DNA of 64,000 bases from Prorocentrum cordatum. Lineage: Eukaryota > Sar > Dinophyceae > Prorocentrales > Prorocentraceae. The stretch lies in contig CAUYUJ010017910.1 in NCBI GenBank assembly GCA_963575745.1, positions 32,187 through 96,186 of the forward strand, given 5' to 3'. The position numbers and the translations under genes are program-made. Below the pieces are notes generated by a model that worked only from the letters and a program-made list of their open reading frames with translations, made no database searches and was not told the DNA's origin. Shown one piece after another: positions 22,270 through 32,375 of the stretch (positions are counted from its first letter, which is position 1; every line of letters starts with the position of its first letter).

Positions 22270-22392
22270 CGCGCCGTGAAGTCACGACGGGGAGGTTTTT
22301 ACCGCGCTTGTCGGTCTCCGGGGGCCCCCAGCGGGCCCCGAGGCCGTCAAAGGACGAGTCGGGACGAAGGCCCAGTGCCGGGGAAGGGGTCC
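22270..22392 (+). repeat. dispersed repeat ending GGGAAGGGGTCCAG, copy 1
   Basis: Related blocks occur at 26,385-26,520 (longest match), 26,745-26,800 and 27,950-28,015, each ending in a GGTCCC-GG-AAGGGGTC motif. The next transposon is inserted at the end of this copy. Confidence 0.6.
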
Positions 22393-23446
22393 AGACCTTT
22401 GAAAGAGCGTGTTCTACCGCTGCTGGCGGAAAACCAGGGGGGGTCACTACCGGTTCGAACCCCTCCCCCCCCCCCCGGAAAACCGGGGGGGGTCACTACC
22501 GGTTCGAACCCCTCCCCCCCCCCAGTTCATCATGAAAAGGGGGGGGGGTCACTACCGGTTCGAACCCCCCCCCCCCTCGAAAACCGAGTGGGGGTGCGGA
22601 CAGTGGTGGGGACGGTGTTGGTGGGAACAGTGGTGAGGGGACAGCGGGACAGTGGTGGGGACAGTGGGACAGTGGGACAGTAGAGGGCCGGTAGTGGTGG
22701 GGACAGTGGGAATGAGGTGGACACAGTGGGACAGTGGAGGGTACAATATGGTGGTGGGGACAGTGGTGAAGGCGGTGGCGAGGACGGCGGTGGGACAATG
22801 GGACAGAGGTACAGTGGGGACAGTGGTGGGGACAGTGGGGACAGTGGTGGGAACAGTGGGACAGCTCAGTGGGACAGCGGCGGGGTCAGTGGGACAGTGG
22901 GGACAGTGGGGATAGTCGGGCAGTGGTTGGGGCCGTGGAGACAGTGGGGAGAGTGGAACCGTGGTGGGAACAGTGGTGGGGACAGTGGGGACAGTGCGAC
23001 AGCGGTGGGGGCACTGGTGGGGACACAGTGGGGACTGGTGGTGAGGACAGTGGTGCTGGGAACAACAGTGGGGGATGTGATGCGGACGGTGGTAGGGACC
23101 GGGAGTCGTTTGCTGGCGGTGAGTGGGGGGGTGGGGAGGGGTTCGAACCGGTAGTGATCCCCCTCGGTTTTCGGGGGGTTCGAACCGGTAGTGACCCCCC
23201 CCGGTTTTCCGGATCCGGAGGGGGGGGGGGGGGTTCGAACCGTAGTGACCCCCCCCGGTTTTCGAGGGGGAGGGGGGGGGGGGGGGGTTAGGGGGGGGGG
23301 GTTTGCCGGGGGAGGAGGGGGGGGGGGAGGTTCCAGCAGGGGGGGGGGATTTTCGGAGGGGGGGGGGGCGACCCCCGGGTTCCGGAGGAAAAGGTTGGCA
23401 ATTTTCCACAGAAAAGCGGCGGTGGATCACGCTCTCTCAGACCTTT
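22393..23446 (-). mobile_element. minisatellite-filled TIR transposon copy 2 (inverted) with 8-bp TSD
   Basis: The element is 22,401-23,438 (1,038 bp), in opposite orientation to the copy at 19.4 kb, with the same termini (GAAAGAGCGTG... and GAGAGAGCGTG...). The perfect duplication AGACCTTT lies at 22,393-22,400 and 23,439-23,446. The different TSD shows an independent insertion and not one fold-back unit. It contains six GGTCACTACCGGTTCGAAC-type subterminal units and a central GGGGACAGTGG minisatellite. No ORF of its own, so it is presumably mobilised in trans. Confidence 0.85.
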
Positions 23447-23981
23447 GGGAGAGGGGGTGCCACGCAGGGGCAACGTAAAGGGGGGCTCTGCTCCCGGGGC
23501 AGCGCTGGGGGTGGGGAAAGGTTCGGGCTCGAGACTGCAGGCTCTCGGGCGTTTTCGCAGGTTGTCAGCAATTTTCCAGCCTCGGGGTGCTCTCCAATAG
23601 CTGCGCCTCGCCGAAAGCTTTCTGGGGGTGCCCAGGAAGGCGCGTACTCACCGATCCCGTGGCGCCTCCAGCGCCAGCCCTGGCGCCAGCCCTGGCGCCG
23701 CCAGGGGAGGGGGGTCTGGCGCCGATGCAAGAAATCCGCGCTGACCTCCGAAAATCGATGTCTGTTCCATAGCCGAGTTGTGTGCACTATGCTGACCGCG
23801 TAGGCTTCTCCCGAGGCGTCATCGATCCTCGACCCAAGGCCGGTGTGTTGCATACTGTAGCCAGACGAACTGTGCACAGTACCGCGTTGCAGCGGGGCCC
23901 GAAGGGAGTGCAGGCATGGTACCATGCATGGGCGCTGCTCTCGTCTTTGTGTGCAGTGTTTTCCCCTCCCTCCATTTTCAG
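23447..23981. other. unique sequence with GGCGCC-rich element remnant
   Basis: At 23,640-23,760 a GGCGCCAGCCCTGGCGCC cluster followed by AAGAAATCCGCGCTGACCTCC resembles the right arm of the hairpin MITE family (1,193; 24,581). No left arm was found. The segment at 23,590-23,640 (GCTGCGCCTCGCCGA) recurs near 30,228. 23,960-23,980 is a pyrimidine tract leading to the next exon. Confidence 0.4.
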
Positions 23982-24120
23982 GCGTCCACATCCGCGGCCG
24001 CGGGGGAGCGGGCCACAGAGGGCCACCTCGCGCATCCGGTGCTGCGGCTGAGGGAGGCCCGCGGCGAGGGCGTCGGCGAGGTCTTCTTCGAGTTCCGCAA
24101 CACCCCCGCGAGCGAGGTGC
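23982..24120 (+). CDS. host gene internal exon, product unknown
   Basis: The pyrimidine tract TTTCCCCTCCCTCCATTTTCAG precedes a 45-codon open frame with LRLREARGEGVGEVFFEFRN near its end, high third-position GC and no repeat origin. Two donors are possible: GT at 24,117 (phase 0) or GC at 24,121. The GC choice (GAGGTGC then GCAGGG) gives phase 1, which joins cleanly to the protein-like frame of the next exon. GC-AG introns are common in dinoflagellates. The intron would be 50 bases. Family not recognised. Confidence 0.45.
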
Positions 24121-24170
24121 GCAGGGTGGACACTGAGGATCGTCCTCTTTTTTCTTGTCCCCGCTCCCAG

Positions 24171-24294
24171 ATCTCCGGCAGCATGATCTCCTCACCATTG
24201 GCGTTCCTCCTCGATCTCGGCCCCTGGGGCTCGTCATCGGGTCCCTGGACAACCCCAGACAGGTCCAGGACGAGACTATCCTCGGCGAAGCGGT
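24171..24294 (+). CDS. host gene internal exon, product unknown
   Basis: Begins after the acceptor CCGCTCCCAG. The frame LRQHDLLTIGVPPRSRPLGL continues through VIGSLDNPRQVQDETILGEA and is the most protein-like of the three. It ends near a possible donor GCG-GTCGGT at 24,295. It follows the exon at 23,982-24,120 after 50-54 bases. Residue pattern suggests a compact globular domain with an L-V-I-G-S-L strand. No homologue recognised. Confidence 0.45.
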
Positions 24295-24580
24295 CGGTAC
24301 CTCGGGGGCTGCGCATTGGAACAATAACAGCGTCGGATGTCTGGGTTTCTCGCGGCCGCGCCAGCACACTCAGGTGAGAACTCTTCCACCTCTGAGTGGC
24401 CTGTTCTTCTCCCCCCCCGCGGCCGCCCGCTCTGCCTTCTTCCCACTCTTGCATGCTGGCCAATTCGCTTTTCGGTGCCCCAGTCTAGCTCTATCGCTGG
24501 TGCAGCCAACTCTGCCTCACCGCCGACGAACACATGTCTTTGCTTCTCGTAGACGAGGAACCGGCACAAACATGAAGTCT
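24295..24580. other. probable intron, no gene seen
   Basis: Contains ACAGCGTCGGATGTCTxGG (24,326), a motif repeated at 26,815. No open protein-like frame. Confidence 0.3.
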
Positions 24581-24722
24581 TTTGGAGGCCCGCGCGGAAC
24601 TTTTGGGTCGGCGTTGCACCCCCCCCCGTAAGGCGGCGCCTCGGGCGCCGCCCCCCAGCGCTCTGCGCGCGGGATGGCGCGGGGCCTGGCGCCGACCCAA
24701 GGAAACCGCGCGTGCCTCCAAA
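24581..24722. mobile_element. hairpin MITE-like element, copy 2
   Basis: The left arm TTTGGAGGCCCGCGCGGAAC continues to TTGGGTCGGCG. The reverse complement of the right arm is TTTGGAGGCACGCGCGGTTT continuing to TTGGGTCGGCG. The arms are about 40 bases at roughly 80% identity. The loop region is GC-rich with its own GGCGGCGCCTCGGGCGCCGCC palindrome, as in copy 1 at 1,193. No target duplication is evident. Confidence 0.65.
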
Positions 24723-24974
24723 CATCCTACGTTCACGGGCGAGGACGAGGACCGCCGCCCTCGCCCTCGCCTCTCCTCCTCGTGCCGCTTCGGTCGCCCC
24801 AGGCGTCCGACGATCTGATTTTTGTCGGTTCAGCGCGCGGCCGCAGAGGTCCCGACCCCCTGCCTGGGGGGGGTTTCTCGCCCTGGACTTGTTCTCGAGT
24901 GCCCTGGGGCCCGACAGCGGGCCTCGCTGGCAATGGAGGAAAAACGCCTGGATTGAACTGTCGTCCTCGGTGTC

Positions 24975-25262
24975 GTCGTTGCCCGTGCCCCCCCTCGTCC
25001 TCCTCGTCTTCGTCCTCGGTCTCGTCCTCCCCCTCGTCCTCATCTTCGGCCTCGTCCTCATCGTCCTCGTCCTCGTCCTGGTTCGTACCTCCCCTTCTCC
25101 CCCTCCCGCTGGTGATGGACGAGGCCAGTGAGGAGGCGGGTGAGGAGGAGGAGGAGGAGAAGGAGGAGGAGGAGGAGGAGGAGGAGGAGGAGGAGGAGGA
25201 GGAGGAGGAGGAGGAGGAGGAGGAGGAGGAGGAGGAGGAGGAGGAGGAGGGGGAGGAGGACG
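24975..25262. repeat. (CCTCGT)n then (GAG)n arrays
   Basis: CTC/GTC-rich on the plus strand to about 25,085, then GAG-rich from 25,130. The strand polarity flips within 60 bases. Confidence 0.9.
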
Positions 25263-25501
25263 AACAGGTGGAGGAGGGGCGGTGTATGAGGTGGAGTACT
25301 GGCTTCCCCTCCCGGTCGACCGTACCCCTCCCCTTCCTTCCCGGAGGCTGCGATGCGATGCGATGCGATGCGACCAGACCACCGCTGCGGACAGAGCCTG
25401 GGCCTAGCTCAGACCGGGCGGGCGAGGCCGTGGCCTCGCCAATCTGGCCTGTCTCTGGGCCCTCCCTGGCCTCCAGGCTCTGGCCGGCCTCCCTCCCGCA
25501 G

Positions 25502-25640
25502 GAGGACCTCCGGGCCCTGCTCGCGGAGCAGGCCGCGCGCGCGGCGAGGACGGCCGAGCACTGGGTGCGGCAGCCGCGCGCCCGCTGGATCACCCAGATG
25601 GTCGAGGAGCTGCCGCCGTCCAGCCCCGGCTGCGCGCAGG
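25502..25640 (+). CDS. host gene exon, product unknown
   Basis: After a long pyrimidine-rich run ending CCTCCCGCAG, the frame reads EDLRALLAEQAARAARTAEH and then HWVRQPRARWITQMVEELPP, a helical Ala/Glu/Arg-rich segment with Trp residues. Third positions are strongly G/C. The 3' border is uncertain; a donor could lie between 25,635 and 25,660. It is not a repeat product. The family is unrecognised. Confidence 0.4.
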
Positions 25641-25744
25641 GGTGGCCCGTCGCAGGGAGTGACCTTCAGGGGCAGCGTTCTGGGGGGATCTATTCTCTGA
25701 GGAGGAGGGGGTGCCCACATCGCTGCCCCTCCCTCGTTGTCGCC

Positions 25745-25870
25745 TTCTTGGGCCTCCTGGGAGGCCCTCGTCGCCACCGCTGGATGCGCCTCGCAATCGT
25801 GGTCAGAACGCACCCTGAGAGAGGTCCGAGGAGTAGCAGTATGGGTACACCTGGTGATTTCCCCAATGCC
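25745..25870 (+). repeat. dispersed repeat shared with 1.35 kb
   Basis: GGCCCTCGTCGCCACCGC and GGTCAGAACGCACCC align with 1,345-1,460, and one frame keeps LVATAG, SWSER and RGVAV. Confidence 0.5.
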
Positions 25871-25904
25871 GGCGTCATTCCTACATATTATATATCTGGT
25901 GTGT

Positions 25905-25924
25905 GTATATATATATATATATAC

Positions 25925-25977
<53 letters not shown>

Positions 25978-25985
25978 TGTGCGCG
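25905..25985. repeat. (TA)n(TG)n microsatellite
   Basis: ATATATAT passes into a GTGTGTGT tract. Confidence 0.95.
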
Positions 25986-26384
25986 TGTCGCCCTCAAAGG
26001 GGCGACGCGCGCGCCGAGAAATCTTATATCATCTGCTTCGTGGCAGGCGCTTTCTGGCCATGCCGCTCGGGAGACGATATACTGCAATATTTTTGCATTA
26101 CGTGTTCAGGTCGGACGCACGCCTGCAAGGAGGATAAACTAGGACTGGTATGTCCGTGTGCGTCCTAGGATAGGCTCAGGAGGGAATGCATTGACCCCCA
26201 ATCGCCCATTTATCGCCGATAAGTGCCCGACAGCCCACCCCGCCCAAGAACGTGCGAATCCGCCCTCGGGGTCCTATCGGGGTCCTATCGTCGATCTATC
26301 GGCGATGTACCGCCGATTCCAGCTCGATGTTTCCCCCCTGAGTTGGTCCCCCCGATCGTTGCGCCTCAGACCTTCCCCGACATC
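25986..26384. other. no gene seen
   Basis: AT-moderate unique sequence; a short GATCTATCGGCGAT-type repeat at 26,270-26,320. Confidence 0.35.
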
Positions 26385-26800
26385 CTCGCGTCGCGGAAGA
26401 CAAGCGACGGACGGTTCTGGACACTTTTCGGCCTCCGTGGGCCCTCGGCGGGCCCCGGGGCCGTCAGAAATCAGTTCAGGATGGAACGCTGGTCCCGGGG
26501 AAGGGGTCCAGGTCTCTGGTCGGGAGCCTTGAGACGGGAGCCAATGCAGACGGGGGTCAGCCAGAGCGTCCGACCTTGCAGGATCCTGCAGGGGCAGGGT
26601 CGCACTGACCCAGGCTTGGGTGCAGGATCCTGGAGGATCTTGCGGGATCTTTCGTTCTGACCCGGGTTTGGGTGCAGGATCTTGCAGGATCCTGGAAGGC
26701 CCAACTGACCCGGGTCTGGATTGACCCGGGTCAGCAGATCCCCGGCTCGGGATGAGACGCTGGTCCCAGGAAAGGGGTCCAGGTCTCGGGGGAGCCACGC
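26385..26800 (+). repeat. dispersed repeat (26,385-26,520; 26,745-26,800) and GCAGGATCCTG tandem
   Basis: The first block matches 22,270-22,392 (GGGCCCTCGGCGGGCCCC and GGGGAAGGGGTCCAG). 26,575-26,735 is a tandem of a CTTGGGTGCAGGATCCTG unit of about 65 bases. The second block repeats the GGGATGAGACGCTGGTCCC end. Confidence 0.6.
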
Positions 26801-27602
26801 CGTGAGCAGAAAACAGCGTCGGATGTCTTGGATTGGTGCGGGCCCGCGAGTGACATCGCAGGGCCGCCTGCGATCCGATCCGCTGCGATCCGATTCGCCA
26901 GCTCGGGGCAGCGGTGCCGATTCGGTTCGGCTCGCTTCGGTCTGCTGGCATCGGCCGGGGCTGCAGCCGGGCGCGGCGATCCGAGCTGGACTGGACTCGC
27001 GACGCTCTGCTGGCGATCCGCTTCGCTTCCGATGTCGCGATGCGATCCAGCTCAGGCCTGCCTTTGGCGCGGGTCCGCAATGGGCCGGCCGGCCTTTTCT
27101 CGCGCGGGCCCACAATCGGGAGAAGAGACTTATGCACACACACACACACACCGATCCTGGCCAGGCTCATCCTGGCCCAGGCTCGACGCGGATGCCTCCC
27201 TTGCCAGGCCAGGAGAGCCCTCCTTCTAGCCGGAGGCCAGCGATGGGGGGAAGTCAGAAGGGAAGGCCTTCTCAGACGGCTCGAAAGTCTGCCGGCCTTC
27301 TGAGAAAGCTTCCCCGGAGACAGACGGCAGCTCTTCAGAGGGCGCGAGGGCCTCTGAGAAGTGCCGCCGACTTCTGGGATGGCCTTCTCCTCACCCCGCC
27401 CCCCCCGCTCGCCGCCGACCTTTGGGGGGGGTCCATCCAGCGCTGTCCTGCGCGCTGGGGCCCTTGGCCCCTCTGCGGCCCCCCGGAGAGAGCCGCGCAC
27501 ACCCGGAGGTCACTCCCTGCCCGGGGCCGCTCCCGCGTGCAGCCGGCCAGCCGCTCGCGCCTCTCCGCGCGCCACGCCCGCCTGCGGACGTCGGGGGCAG
27601 GG
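26801..27602. other. no gene; degenerate GATCCGATTCG and AAGGCCTTCT repeats
   Basis: 26,865-27,060 is a degenerate GATCCGATTCG repeat. 27,240-27,370 has GGCCTTCTCAGA fold-back segments related to the hairpin at 19.03 kb. 27,395-27,600 is GC-rich. The left target duplication GGGCAGGG of the next MITE is at 27,595-27,602. Confidence 0.35.
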
Positions 27603-27716
27603 TGAAGTCGGGCATGCCCTCTACAGGAGGAGTATGTAAAAATAGTCGAAAACTAGTCAGGGGACGATTTTTCGTCTTTGTTGTTGTTGTCGCCTTTCTT
27701 TGTGTGTGTGTGTGTC

Positions 27717-27760
<44 letters not shown>

Positions 27761-27829
27761 TTGCAATATCTTAGGACTATTTCTTATTGTCCTCCCAAAT
27801 CTACCTGTAGGATGACATGCCCGACCTAA
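27603..27829. mobile_element. GTCGGGC MITE copy 3 with near-perfect 8-bp TSD
   Basis: 227 bp. The ends are TGAAGTCGGGCATGCCC and, in reverse complement, TTAGGTCGGGCATGTCATCC. The flanks GGGCAGGG (27,595-27,602) and GGGTAGGG (27,830-27,837) differ at one base. Longer than copies 1 and 2 because an internal (GT)n(GA)n tract at 27,700-27,757 has expanded. Confidence 0.8.
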
Positions 27830-27837
27830 GGGTAGGG

Positions 27838-28278
27838 CGGAAGGTCGGCGGTTCAGAGATGGGGCCCTGCGGGACCAGGCCCCGTGACCCCCACCTCCTC
27901 TCGCGTTGAACAGCAAGCCAAGACGGGAGGCCTTTTGCCATGCCTGGGCTTCTTGGGCCCGTCCACAAACACGACCCGGGATGAAAACCCGATCCCGGAG
28001 AAGGGGTCTAGAATTTTTTTGGGTCCTGCGTTTTGAGCAGTCACGACGTCTGAGATCCGGGGAAGATGAGTGACCTCGTGCAGTGAAGGTTCAGCTTGGG
28101 GTCTTTTTCCTATCCTCAGGGCCCCCTCCTCGATTCAAGGGAGGAAAAAAGGAGAACCACCCGGACCGGACAATTGGCGTTTACTAAACGGCCTTGGGCG
28201 TTTACTAAACAGCCCTGCCCTATTCGATTCCTTCAGTGTGGGGGCGTTTAGTAAGCGGCTTTGTGTGTCGGGGTGGGT
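27838..28278. other. no gene; dispersed repeat fragment at 27,950-28,015
   Basis: CGGGATGAAAACCCGATCCC then GGAGAAGGGGTC matches the repeat end at 22,375 and 26,490. 28,180-28,255 holds three GGCGTTTACTAAAC-like units. Confidence 0.4.
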
Positions 28279-29252
28279 ATTCCCCATATCCTAAGATGGG
28301 TTTCTTGTTATTACTTGGACGCCTCCTACTCCCTCTCCTCCTTCCTCCTCCTCTTTCCTCCTCCCCTCCTGTTGGACTTACTCATACTCAGACTTGCTCA
28401 TACTCAGACTTACTAATACACAGACTTACTCATACTCAGACTTACTCATACTCAGACCTACTCATACTCAGACTTACTCACACTCAGACATACTCATACA
28501 CAGACTTACTCATACACAGACTTACTCACACCCAGACGTACTCATACACAGACTCACTCATACCCAGACTTACTCATACACAGTATTAGTCATACTCAGA
28601 CTTCGCTTGGAGAGCAGATTGTGAGGATGTCTCAGGCGGGGCGCTGGTTTCAGCACCCCTAAGGGGAGCCGCCAGGGGTGTTTGCACGGGCTCGTTCGCG
28701 GCCATTTTGTGGGGATGTCTCAGGCGGTTTGCTTGTTTCTGGGCCCAACATCCTTCGCTTGGAGAGCAGATTGTGAGGATGTCTCAGGCGGGGCGCTGGT
28801 TTCAGCACCCCTAAGGGGAGCCGCCAGGGGTGGTTGCACGGGCTCGTTCGCGGCCATTTTGTGGGGATGTCTCAGGCGGTTTGCTTGTTTCTGGGCCCAA
28901 CATCCTTCGCTTTCGGAGCAGATTTGGAGGATGTCTCGAGCGAGGCGCTCATTTTCACCCCCCAGGTGGGCTAGATTTTGAGGATGTCTCGATCGGTTTG
29001 CTTGTTTTCGTGGCCAGGCTCGTGGCCCTAAGGGGAGCCGCCAGGGGTGGTTGCACGGGCTCGTTCGCGGCCATTTTGTGGGGATGTCTCAGGCGGTTTG
29101 CTTGTTTCTGGGCTCAACATCCTTCGCTTTCGGAGCAGATTTGGAGGATGTCTCGAGCGAGGCGCTCATTTTCACCCCCCAGGTGGGCCAGATTTTGAGG
29201 ATGTCTCGATGTCGATCGGTTTGCTTGTTTTGGTGGCCAGGCTCGTGGGCGC
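28279..29252 (+). repeat. composite repeat locus, copy 1 (partner at 43.16 kb)
   Basis: The order is TTCCCCATATCCTAAGATGG, TTATTACTTGGACGCCTCCT, CTC-rich sequence, an ACTCATACTCAGACTT minisatellite (28,380-28,605), and a tandem of GTGAGGATGTCTCAGGCGG units with CCTAAGGGGAGCCGCC. A 217-bp segment is duplicated exactly in tandem (about 28,812-29,245). The same modules in the same order lie at 43,164-43,915. No coding function is evident. Confidence 0.85.
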
Positions 29253-29261
29253 AGATTCTTC

Positions 29262-29895
29262 TCAGGATGCCACAGGAGGCTCCAACAGGCTCCAGGAGGC
29301 CCCAGGAGACCACATGAGGTCCCAGGAGGCATCAGGAGGCCACAGAAAAAACTCAAGAGGCCACAGGATGTCCCAAGAGGCTCCAGGAGGCCCCAGGAAG
29401 CTCCAGAAGGCCTCAGGAAACCACAGGAGGCCCCAGGAGGCAACAGGAAGCGCCAGGAGGCCTCGGAAGGCAACAGGAGGCCCCGAGAGGCCCCAGGAGC
29501 AGGAGGCCTCAGAAGGCAACAGGAGTGGCTCCAATCCCATGTGTTTTACGTATGCTCCTATCGATTGGGCCTTACCTGGAGCACGATTCTTTGATGTTCT
29601 ACGTATGTTTCTATAGATGGTCCTTCTCCTGTGTACACAATCCTAAATGTTTTACTCATGTTCCTATATATTGGGCCTCTCCTGGGGCACGAGTCCTTGG
29701 TGTTTTACGCGTGTTCCTATAGATTGCCCTTCTCCTGTGGCTCTAATCCGCAATGTTTTATGTACGTCTGTTGCTATAGATTGCGCCTCTCCTGGGGCAC
29801 GAAACCTTCCTAGGAGGTCCCAGGAGGTCCCAAGAGGCTCCTGGAGACCCCAGGAAGCCCCAGTAGGTTTCAGGAGGCCCCAGGAGGCCCCAGGC
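29262..29895. repeat. GGAGGCCCCA minisatellite and 54-bp tandem
   Basis: 29,262-29,525 and 29,808-29,895 are a CAGGAGGCCC minisatellite. 29,540-29,805 holds five diverged 54-base units with TTTTACGTATGTTCCTATAG and CCTCTCCTGGGGCACGA. Confidence 0.9.
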
Positions 29896-31119
29896 TCATG
29901 CACAGAGACGCGCTCGTACTACTGAGGCTCATTCACACTCCAATTCATTCGCAGTTAGATTGATGTCCAGACCGTCACAACTGAAGCCCGTTAATATTCG
30001 AAAGCTCTTGCGCCTAGACATTCACGGCGGACAGGTCCATGCGAGTAGATGCACATATGGGGAGCTCCACGCAGTGAATAATTATGGGGGTGGATTTTTT
30101 GCCCTCTAATGGCCCCATCATTCAATTGCCGAAAGAGTGGGCGGACAGGGAAGGGACCTCTCGGGGGCTGGGTTCCGGGGTTTTTGCAGCGGGGCGGTCC
30201 TCCATCCCCGGAGTGCTCCCTGGCGGCTGCGCCTCGCCGAGGGCGTGCTAGGGGTGCCCGAAACGTCCCGAACGGAGAGCCGAGTGATGATCTGGAAGCC
30301 AGACGACGAGGATCACTCGTGAGGAGGAGCAGGAGGAGGAGGAGGCGGAGGAGGAGGCGGTGGAGGAGGCGGACGAACAGGGGGAGGGGGGCGGAAAGGG
30401 GGGAGTGTTACAATTGGATGCGCTGTGCGCAGCCGTCAGCGGCCCCGCCGCCGGGCGCCCTACTCGGTATAGCATCGGTCGCCGGGAGCTGGCCTGGGGC
30501 GCCAGCGGCGTGTGCTGGTAGCGCCGCCCCCCCCCCGTTGTACACCGCAGCGCCCCGCAGTTGCGGGTATCGGGCGGGCGGTAATTCAGGCGATCGCAAA
30601 CATGGATCAAGGGGGCGTGGAGTCGCGGCGGGTCTCGCTTCCATGGGACATCGAGGATTTCCGCCGCCGAAGGATGCGGCACCGGCCGCATTTTGGGGAT
30701 GGTACCTCCCCCGATTCATGGATCTGGCGACCGCGCCCCAAATCCATGGATCCATGGATGGTTAATCCATGTTTGCATGCACCCGAGTAATGGGGGGTGA
30801 CCCAAATTTGGGGTGAAGAAAAGTGCCCTAAGTGGGCGCCTCTTTTGGAGCCAGAAGTTGTCCAAAAGGGGCCCTAAAGGGCCTCTTTGGGGACTTTATC
30901 TTCGCCCCCCGTCTGGGTCACTCCCCCAGGCCGCGGGCGCCGATTTGTGTCTTGAATCATGCAACGAGCCCACCGCAGGCGCCAACTTCGTCGTCACAGC
31001 AAGGGGGGGGGGAGGTCGCTGGGGGTCGAGGTTGGGTCACCAGGTGGGTCGCGGGGTGGGCCGCGGGGTGGATCGCGGCTTGGGTCGCGGGCGGGTCGCG
31101 GGCGAGGACGACGCCATCA
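29896..31119. other. no firm gene; (GAG)n at 30,320-30,395
   Basis: GC-rich 30,130-30,310 contains GGCTGCGCCTCGCCGA, also at 23,607. 30,500-30,770 has CCATGGATCC-type short repeats. 31,010-31,095 is a reverse-complement relative of the minisatellite at the window start. Confidence 0.35.
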
Positions 31120-31520
31120 ACACCAAAAAAAACAACAGTAGCAGCAGCAACAACAACAATACCAACGACAACAACACCAGCAAGAGCACCACCACCATGA
31201 ACAGCAACGACAACGACAGCGACAACGACAACAACAACGAGCACAACCACAACAACAATAACAACACCAACACCAACACCACCACCAACAACAAGAGCAC
31301 TACCACCAGCAACAACAATAACATAAGCAGAAACAGCAGCACCAACAACAACAGTAATAACAGCAACACCACCACCAACAACACAATCGCAACGACAACG
31401 GCAACGACAACAACAACCACACCACAATACCAACAACAAGAACAGCAACACCACCATCACCAACAACACCAACAACACCACCAACACTATCAACAGCAGC
31501 AGCAATCACAACAATCATTT
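31120..31520. repeat. (CAA)n degenerate array
   Basis: CAA triplets with ACC/AGC interruptions. Asn/Thr- and Val/Leu-rich frames on the two strands are artefacts. Confidence 0.95.
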
Positions 31521-31859
31521 TAAGACTTGTCGCTCTCATCTGCTTGCGTGCCATTCAACATGTATATCCCAAACCCTCGACACCCGCCCTCTTCGTCTTC
31601 GATAGTGCCCCCTCAGGGGCACATCTTTTTTTCTGCAACGTGTATTTCGTGCAGCCCCTAAGGCAGGCGAAAAGAGGACGGATGGACGGAAGGGACAAGG
31701 GTGAGGGAGGAGGATGGAGCACGAGTAAGAGTACCAGGAGGGCGGCTAGGAGCAGAAAGCACGTGGCAGAACCAGACGGGCAGATCGGGCGGGTTGATCC
31801 TGACGGGCAGGTCGGGAAGGTGGGCCCAGGCGGTCAGGTCGAGCAGGCGGGTTGCTGAA
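31521..31859. other. no gene seen
   Basis: Unique sequence. 31,775-31,855 has GACGGGCAGGTCGGG short repeats. Confidence 0.35.
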
Positions 31860-32225
31860 GCGTGCGTCCTGCATGAATCGCGAGGAAGTCTTGAGCGGTA
31901 GCGCGATTCCCAAATAAATCGTTAGGACATTCAAAGCGATAGCGTGATTCCTGAGTGTCGAGGGCGCGGCGTCTAAATACATTGCGAGGAAGTCCCAGGC
32001 AAGAGCGCGATTTCTGTACAAACGCAACAACAGCAACAACAAACTTGATAAACACACCAACGACCACACCAACAGCAGCACCAACAACAGCAACAACAAC
32101 GACACCAACAACACCAACACCACCAACAACAGCAACAGCAACGCCACCACCAACAACATCGACAGCAGCAGTAGCAGAAGCAGCAGCAACAACAACAAAC
32201 ACACACAACAACAACATCCATTTTT
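31860..32225. repeat. GCGAGGAAGTC repeats and second (CAA)n array
   Basis: 31,880-32,015 has three units combining GAGGAAGTCTTGAGC or AGGAAGTCCCAGGC with TAGCGCGATTCC. 32,020-32,225 is (CAA)n. The AGGAAGTCTCAGGC motif recurs at 51,150. Confidence 0.8.
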
Positions 32226-32375
32226 AGACTGTTCGCTCCTATCCCAGCATCTACAACAACACAACAACAAAACTCCGCACCACGGAACCCCGCTTCAGCC
32301 ACGTGCCCAGGGGCAATGAATGACCGTTCGGCCCCCTCATTCTGATATTACCTTCCCCTGCCGCCCGGCCCGAGG

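Noticed and set aside
19614-23250. GGTTCGAACCC units as tRNA genes
   Set aside because: No A box, acceptor stem or cloverleaf around any copy; the motif is a palindromic subterminal repeat.
19437-23438. One large fold-back transposon with 1-kb inverted arms
   Set aside because: Each arm has its own terminal inverted repeats and its own different 8-bp duplication, so they are two separate insertions.
25881-26087. His/Thr-rich minus-strand ORF
   Set aside because: Produced by the (TG)n(TA)n microsatellite.
28850-28870. Spliced-leader-like GCGGCCATTTTG motif
   Set aside because: Only nine to ten bases match the dinoflagellate spliced leader core from memory, there is no leader-type donor, and it is part of the composite tandem repeat.
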